Positions 29,688 through 34,360 of a DNA stretch of 34,360 nt are shown piece by piece; position 1 is the first letter of the stretch, and each line of letters starts with the position of its first letter. Both the position numbers and the translations under genes were made by a program. Source of the DNA: Bacillota bacterium (GTDB taxonomy: Bacteria; Bacillota; Limnochordia; DTU080); NCBI GenBank assembly GCA_012838035.1, contig DUQB01000051.1, positions 1-34,360 of the forward strand, in the 5' to 3' direction. The notes beneath the pieces were generated by a model. The model was not told the origin of the DNA, did not search any database, and worked only from the letters and a program-made list of their open reading frames with translations.

Positions 29688-32039
29688 ATGCTACGAAACC
29701 GCTGGTCCTATTGCAAAAGAGCGATGATCGTTCTCATCGGTTTGGCGCTATTCCCCATGGTTTTTTGGACCATACAGGCCGCATGGATCGTTGCGACGGA
29801 TCGCCCGGAGCATATTAGTGATGCCGCCACCTTGTTGGACATTAAGGGACGGTTCATAGCTACCGTTGGTACGGGCCGCCAAGCCTACATACCTTACGAG
29901 GATATACCGCCCCATGTCATATCCGCCCTGATAACTATTGAAGACGAGCGTTTTTTTCAGCACTTCGGCGTCGATCCGCGCAGCATATTGCGCTCGCTTT
30001 GGGTGAATCTGCGTTCAGGTCGCCGCAGTCAAGGCGCCAGCACCATCACCCAACAATTAGCACGCAACCTTTATTTGAGTCGAGAGAAAACGTGGACACG
30101 CAAAATAAAGGAAGCCATTTTCGCCGTATTGCTTGATCTGCGGTATACTAAGGAGCGTATTTTGGAGCTCTACCTAAACACGGTGTACTTTGGTGAAGGC
30201 GCCCAAGGCATTGAAGCGGCAGCGTACGCCTACTTCGGCAAAACCACCCGCGAAATCGATGTGGCTGAAGGCGCACTGCTCATTGGTTTATTAAAAGCAC
30301 CGTCCGTGTTGTCTCCGTATAAAAATGCCACTGCGGCAATACAGCGGCGTGACTTAATCCTCCGCATGATGCAAGAGAAGGGTTATATCACAGTCGATCA
30401 GATGCAAACGTCGCTGGAGAGCGAGCCGCATTTGGCCAAGCGGCGCGGCGGCCTCGCCCCCTACTTTGTCGATTACGTGACTACGTTATTAGTGAACCAA
30501 TTTGGACATAGTACCGTGTATCAAGGCGGCCTGCGCGTGATAACCACGTTGGACTTGGATATGCAGAATGCAGCGCAAAATGCTTTCGGCGACATGCAGG
30601 GAGCCCTTGTGGCGCTTAATCCGCGTACCGGCGGCATTACGGCTATGATAGGAGGCCGCGACTACCTGGAAAGCCAGTTCAACAGAGCCACACACGCATT
30701 ACGGCAACCCGGCTCCGCCTTCAAACCCTTCGTATATGCGGCCGCCTTAGAGCGCGGTTGGACCATGAATCGCACCATCATTGATCATCCTGGCGACTTT
30801 AACGGTTACAAACCGGAGAACTTCAACGGAGAGTATTGGGGCCAGGTCACCTTAAAACAAGCTTTAGTCCGTTCTCTAAATACGGCATCCGTCCGTCTGC
30901 TGCAACAAGTAGGCGTAAGTCATGCCGTTGAGATGGCGCAACGCTTAGGTATCAACACGTTGTTGCTGCCGGAAGATCGCAACCTGGCCTTGGTATTGGG
31001 TGGCCTTACGCAGGGAGTGACTCCGTTGGCAATGGCGGCCGCCTACGCCCCCTTTGCCAATGACGGCATAAAAAACGATCCCTACGCCATTGAGCAGGTA
31101 ACAGACAATGAGGGCAGACTGCTCTTTCATCATCAGCCCCATCCGCGCCGTGTGCTTAGCTCCGAAGTAGCTTATCTAATTACCAACATGCTGCAGGCCG
31201 CCGTGCTCAACGGTACGGGCAGTGCGGCAAACATCGGGCGGCCACAAGCCGGCAAAACAGGTACCACCAATGACTCTCTCAGCGCATGGTTTGTCGGTTA
31301 TACGCCGCAAATGGTCGCTACGGTGTATATCGGTCACGATACGCGCAAACCTTTAACAGGCGGAGGCGGCAGTTTGGCTGCGCCTATATGGGGTAAGTTC
31401 GCCGTCGCGGCTCTTAAGAACCAACCTGTAGAAGACTTCGTAGTACCTGACACCATTCAAACCGGTATTCCGGTTGACGTATTTACCGGTCTATTAGCCG
31501 GCCCCGCGTGTTCCCTACAAGAACAAGACGCATTCATCGTCGGCACCGCGCCGCACAATTTGGCCCCTTGTTATTGGAATGCCGCTGCGCAACCCAAGCC
31601 TTACCGCATCGGTTCAGGTCCGGTGGAAGCATCTCCCGATACCACAATCGTCCAGTTACCTCAGAGCCCATTTGGCGATCCCGCCACGTATCCGTTAGGA
31701 CAGAACCCCTTGCCTACCTCACGGATTATTCCTTGGGAACTCAACCAACTGATTCCGTTGGAGCTCGATCTACCGGTACCGCGTCCGCTGGAACCTATAA
31801 CTGAACCACCTGCCTCAAACGATGCGGCGGCCGATCCGACGCCGACAACCGCTTCATACGGTGAACACAGTGATCCGCAGACAGGTGAAGGAAACCTTGC
31901 CGCCTCTCCACCGGTGCACCTGGCGCCGTTAAATCCGCAAGAGGTAACGCCGGACAATTCGCCTGCCCTAGAAAGCGAGGCGGATGGATCCGAATCACAC
32001 CCGGATCCCATAGTTGGTGTTGGTGCCGAAAGCTCATAA
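29688..32039 (+). CDS. Class A penicillin-binding protein (PBP1A type)
   Basis: Bifunctional peptidoglycan synthase, 783 aa. A single N-terminal membrane anchor (about 13-35) is followed by the glycosyltransferase domain (about 60-230) with catalytic Glu85 in EDERFF and the GASTITQQLARNL signature at 117-128. The transpeptidase domain (about 300-590) carries SAFK with nucleophile Ser343, SLN at 396-398 and KTG at 523-525. After about residue 640 comes a Pro/Ser/Thr-rich low-complexity tail, probably disordered and outside the cell. The ATG at 29688 has GAGGA 11 bases upstream, a slightly long spacing. The gene is alone, between the zinc-ribbon gene (divergent) and a ROK gene (convergent). Identification is firm. 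Confidence 0.96.
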   Translation: MLRNRWSYCKRAMIVLIGLALFPMVFWTIQAAWIVATDRPEHISDAATLLDIKGRFIATVGTGRQAYIPYEDIPPHVISALITIEDERFFQHFGVDPRSILRSLWVNLRSGRRSQGASTITQQLARNLYLSREKTWTRKIKEAIFAVLLDLRYTKERILELYLNTVYFGEGAQGIEAAAYAYFGKTTREIDVAEGALLIGLLKAPSVLSPYKNATAAIQRRDLILRMMQEKGYITVDQMQTSLESEPHLAKRRGGLAPYFVDYVTTLLVNQFGHSTVYQGGLRVITTLDLDMQNAAQNAFGDMQGALVALNPRTGGITAMIGGRDYLESQFNRATHALRQPGSAFKPFVYAAALERGWTMNRTIIDHPGDFNGYKPENFNGEYWGQVTLKQALVRSLNTASVRLLQQVGVSHAVEMAQRLGINTLLLPEDRNLALVLGGLTQGVTPLAMAAAYAPFANDGIKNDPYAIEQVTDNEGRLLFHHQPHPRRVLSSEVAYLITNMLQAAVLNGTGSAANIGRPQAGKTGTTNDSLSAWFVGYTPQMVATVYIGHDTRKPLTGGGGSLAAPIWGKFAVAALKNQPVEDFVVPDTIQTGIPVDVFTGLLAGPACSLQEQDAFIVGTAPHNLAPCYWNAAAQPKPYRIGSGPVEASPDTTIVQLPQSPFGDPATYPLGQNPLPTSRIIPWELNQLIPLELDLPVPRPLEPITEPPASNDAAADPTPTTASYGEHSDPQTGEGNLAASPPVHLAPLNPQEVTPDNSPALESEADGSESHPDPIVGVGAESS

Positions 32040-32093
32040 AGCGGTTAAGCCGCAGTAGCCTAGTGTTCACCACTGATGCATGCCGTGGCCGGC

Positions 32094-33110
32094 TCAATCA
32101 TTAGCTATCGGTGATAAACACCACTGCGGCGTCACCGACATTTCGGCGAGTCGTCCTATCGGATCGGTAAAGAAGTCCTCCAGCACGATGCAGGCGGTGC
32201 CGATGAGCCCGGCATCACTCCCGAGTTCTGCCGGGCAAATGCGAGATTGCAGTCCCAGCCCATGAATCCACTGTGTCCATTGAGCCACCTTATACGGCAC
32301 AGCTGAGCCGCCCAGGACCACGAGATCAGGATCAAACGAAAATACGGCAGCGGCGAGCATGGCTGCCGCCTGCGCGTCCAAGCCGCACACATCCAGCGGC
32401 AACGGTTGCACGGTGGACAGGATGCCTGAACGGCCATGGGCTCCGACATATAACTCATTGCCCAAAACCACGCCGACGCACGGCGTAGCCTCTGCATCAA
32501 AGTACACCATGGAGGCGTGTTTTCTGCCGCAACCGTACCACGCTTCCGCCATGGCGGCGGATCGCGCCAGATACTCCGTTTTTACCGGGAGTGCGGCTGA
32601 CTTCGGCCTATATGTACGCCACCATGGTGTTCCCTGCATAGCCGAAGAATCGATGCCGGTTATGCCGGCGCCGATGACATCCCATTTTCGTTCTTGCGCC
32701 TGCACGGCCAAGGTTTGGTACAGACGCTCAGCAGACCATGCAGCTTGGACGTCGTCGCCCGCATCAATGCCGATGCTTTCGTACCAACCCACTTGACCTG
32801 CCAAATTGACTAACCCGCCTTGAATATGGTTAGGGTAGACGACCAGCGCAATGACCCAGCCGGCTTGCGCATTAAGGCTGAGCATGGTACGCCTGCGCCC
32901 ACCTTGCGAAGCGGCGCTCCCCACCTCGAGCAGCAGGTTCCAACGGAGGAGTTCGTTAACCATATTAGTGATGGTGGATGGAGTCAGTTGCGTGTATTCA
33001 ACGAGTTCTATGCGAGACACTAAACCAAGCTGGCGAATGGCGGTAAAAACGACGGCGAGGTTCTTGGAGCGAACCTGCAGAAGACTACTACCAGTGGGTA
33101 TGGATTTCAC
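32094..33110 (-). CDS. ROK family regulator, second copy
   Basis: A 338-aa ROK-family protein with an N-terminal winged helix-turn-helix (about 14-62; SRIELVEYTQLTPSTITNMVNELL) and a shortened sugar-kinase-like C-terminal part: VIGAGITGIDSSAMQ, SAAMAEAWYGCG, CVGVVLGNELYVGAHG and DLVVLGGSAV. The CxCGxxGC zinc motif is absent, and the body is about 60 residues shorter than the ROK protein at 16888, so it is probably a repressor only. Start GTG at 33110 with AGGTG five bases upstream. It stands alone between the PBP gene and the ribosomal-protein operon, with no metabolic genes beside it, so its target is unknown. Confidence 0.88.
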   Translation of the reverse strand: MKSIPTGSSLLQVRSKNLAVVFTAIRQLGLVSRIELVEYTQLTPSTITNMVNELLRWNLLLEVGSAASQGGRRRTMLSLNAQAGWVIALVVYPNHIQGGLVNLAGQVGWYESIGIDAGDDVQAAWSAERLYQTLAVQAQERKWDVIGAGITGIDSSAMQGTPWWRTYRPKSAALPVKTEYLARSAAMAEAWYGCGRKHASMVYFDAEATPCVGVVLGNELYVGAHGRSGILSTVQPLPLDVCGLDAQAAAMLAAAVFSFDPDLVVLGGSAVPYKVAQWTQWIHGLGLQSRICPAELGSDAGLIGTACIVLEDFFTDPIGRLAEMSVTPQWCLSPIAND

Positions 33111-33282
33111 AATAACACCTACTACGCCTTATGTTGGAGCAACACTCTTCTATACCCCTTTTTTTCCGTGCAACGAGAAGGGAATGAACCGCCAGAATTC
33201 ATTAGAAGAGCATCAGTCTCTAACCACAGAATACCAATACAAGTAAACAAGATCAACTGAGTCTCTTTCATGCAGAGGCAAC

Positions 33283-33315
33283 AAAAAGGCTGACCCGGTT
33301 ATGATCGGATCAGCC
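33283..33315 (-). terminator. Terminator of the rplM-rpsI operon
   Basis: On the minus strand GGCTGATCCG (33306-33315) and CGGGTCAGCC (33288-33297) form a 10-bp stem with one G-T pair and an 8-base loop, followed directly by TTTTTGT. It lies 28 bases after the rpsI stop codon. Confidence 0.85.
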
Positions 33316-33342
33316 AAAACATGCGTACATAGATACGGCAGA

Positions 33343-33747
33343 CTAGCGCTTGGAGAATTGCGGCGCCTTACGCGCTTTTTTCAAACCGTACTTACGCCGT
33401 TCCTTCATGCGAGGATCGCGGGTAAGCAAACCGGCGACCTTCAGAGGTTTACGGAACTGCTCATCTACCAAAAGCAGGGAACGGGCGATACCGTGACGAA
33501 TTGCGCCTGCTTGTCCGGATAGTCCGCCGCCATGCACCTTAGCGAGGACGTCGTATTTGCTCTCAACGCCGGCTAGCTGTAGTGGAGAACGCACTACCAA
33601 CTGTAAAGTCGGCCGACCGAAGTAGTCGGTTAACTCACGATTGTTGATGATGATTCTACCGGTTCCAGGTACCAGCCTGACACGAGCTACAGCTGTTTTC
33701 CGACGACCGGTACCGCGATATTGAGTGGGAACAGATGCTGCCAACAT
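33343..33747 (-). CDS. rpsI: 30S ribosomal protein S9
   Basis: Small-subunit protein S9, 134 aa, whose C-terminal tail reaches the P-site tRNA. Family marks are [16 protein letters not shown] near the N-terminus, [28 protein letters not shown] and the basic end [18 protein letters not shown]. The ATG at 33747 lies one base after the rplM stop and is served by GGGAGGT at the very end of rplM; a TTG two codons along would have better spacing and cannot be excluded. The open frame extends upstream into rplM but that part is a shadow. Second gene of the L13-S9 operon, followed by a terminator. Confidence 0.98.
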   Translation of the reverse strand: MLAASVPTQYRGTGRRKTAVARVRLVPGTGRIIINNRELTDYFGRPTLQLVVRSPLQLAGVESKYDVLAKVHGGGLSGQAGAIRHGIARSLLLVDEQFRKPLKVAGLLTRDPRMKERRKYGLKKARKAPQFSKR

Positions 33748-33748
33748 G

Positions 33749-34192
33749 TTACCTCCCTTCCACAGCCAACGGAATTGGCTGCTGCGCTGCATGCGGATGT
33801 TCCGGTCCCGCGTACGCCTTGAGCTTCCGGAATTGACGGCGTCCAAGAGCATTGTGAGGCAGCATGCCCCATACCGCCAGCTCGACGAGCTTTACCGGAT
33901 GTTTGGCGAGCAAGTCGCCTGCCGGAACCGCCTTAAGTCCACCAGGGTATTGTGAGTGCCGATAGTAAATCTTATCTTTGAGCTTATTCCCCGTAAGTAC
34001 CACCTTATCGGCATTCACGATGATAACGAAATCGCCGTTGTCGATGTGGGGAGTATAAGTGGGTTTATGCTTACCGCGGAGAATGGAAGCTACTTGAGAA
34101 GCTAAGCGACCAAGCCGCTGCCCCGCAGCGTCAACCACATACCATTGCTTCTCGAGTTCCGCTTCCTTCGCCATGAAGGTGCGTTGTTGCAT
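33749..34192 (-). CDS. rplM: 50S ribosomal protein L13
   Basis: Large-subunit assembly protein L13, 147 aa. Signatures are [62 protein letters not shown], and [28 protein letters not shown]. The ATG at 34192 is nine bases after AGGAGG and gives the normal family length; the frame extends 12 codons further without support. It heads the rplM-rpsI operon. In Bacillota L13 expression is often controlled by a leader RNA; the 168 bases upstream to the window edge could contain one, but I could not fold a convincing structure or find a clear promoter there. Confidence 0.98.
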   Translation of the reverse strand: MQQRTFMAKEAELEKQWYVVDAAGQRLGRLASQVASILRGKHKPTYTPHIDNGDFVIIVNADKVVLTGNKLKDKIYYRHSQYPGGLKAVPAGDLLAKHPVKLVELAVWGMLPHNALGRRQFRKLKAYAGPEHPHAAQQPIPLAVEGR

Positions 34193-34360
34193 CAGCGTAA
34201 TCCTCCTAGAGGATGGTGACCTGTCCATGAAATAAGAGCAGGAGACCTACCATCAATGATCGGTTACCTTGTTTAGGCAGAATTGATCTGGAATGCCACG
34301 CAGCTTGCTGACGAGTCCGCGGGGAGGACAAGCATCCGTGCTGCATGCGATGGAAGTGAA
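34193..34360. other. Upstream region of rplM at the window edge
   Basis: No gene can be supported. On the minus strand three short frames run in from outside the window (stops at about 34250, 34275 and 34200), any of which could be the C-terminus of a neighbouring gene; truA often precedes rplM, but its C-terminal motif was not recognised. AGGAGG for rplM ends this region. Confidence 0.3.

Noticed and set aside
34193-34360. C-terminus of truA upstream of rplM
   Set aside because: truA often precedes rplM, but none of the three minus-strand frames shows a convincing TruA C-terminal motif.

Overview
The window looks like a chromosomal segment of a Bacillota (Firmicutes) bacterium of moderate GC, perhaps a deep-branching fermentative clade of the Limnochordia or Symbiobacteriia kind. 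This rests on strong GGAGG-type ribosome binding sites, frequent GTG and TTG starts, a Bacillus-type signal peptidase, the YmfF/YmfH peptidase pair, a class A PBP, a UPF0302/IDEAL-like protein and an L13-S9 operon. I see no phage genes, insertion sequences, tRNA, rRNA or CRISPR array. The exact lineage is inference.

Layout. 1-6.8 kb: lon (-); an orphan membrane protein (+); a minus-strand group of a tandem GGDEF protein, a YigZ-family protein and a 58-aa zinc-ribbon protein that is easily missed; and nth (+). 6.75-11.3 kb: a minus-strand group of a KDPG-type aldolase, a subtilisin-like lipoprotein whose catalytic domain is in permuted order, a TPR protein with a degenerate HD-GYP domain, and a 58-aa exported peptide with its own promoter, ribosome binding site and terminator. 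11.5-14.9 kb: a JAMM-TM-LysM membrane protein (+), signal peptidase I (-) and a neutral-ceramidase-like enzyme (-). 14.8-18.1 kb: a long AT-rich intergenic region with two large perfect hairpins, then a sugar-type ABC solute-binding protein and a ROK regulator (+). 18.1-23.3 kb: a UPF0302-like protein (-), a PhnP-like metallo-hydrolase (+), the M16 pair ymfF/ymfH (-) and a TIM-barrel sugar isomerase/epimerase (-). 23.7-27.9 kb: a LolA-like protein and an HAE1-type RND transporter (+). 27.9-34.2 kb: a zinc-ribbon protein with a LarA-like protein (-), PBP1A (+), a second ROK protein (-), and rplM-rpsI (-).

The region most worth follow-up is 6.75-10.64 kb. A TPR protein followed by a small secreted peptide gene with its own sigma-A-like promoter is the gene order of Rap-Phr (RRNPP) peptide signalling. 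The gene just upstream encodes a membrane-anchored subtilase, the enzyme class that matures Phr peptides in Bacillus. Here the TPR output domain is a degenerate HD-GYP, and the subtilase carries its Ser-containing C-terminal half in front of the propeptide and the Asp/His-containing half. That these three form one peptide-signalling system is a hypothesis. The parts themselves are visible in the sequence.

Several starts were moved from the longest open frame to an internal codon with a proper ribosome binding site. Reading intergenic DNA by eye also added three small genes or ORFs: the zinc ribbon at 3833-4009, the exported peptide at 6811-6987 and a 25-codon leader ORF ahead of lepB.
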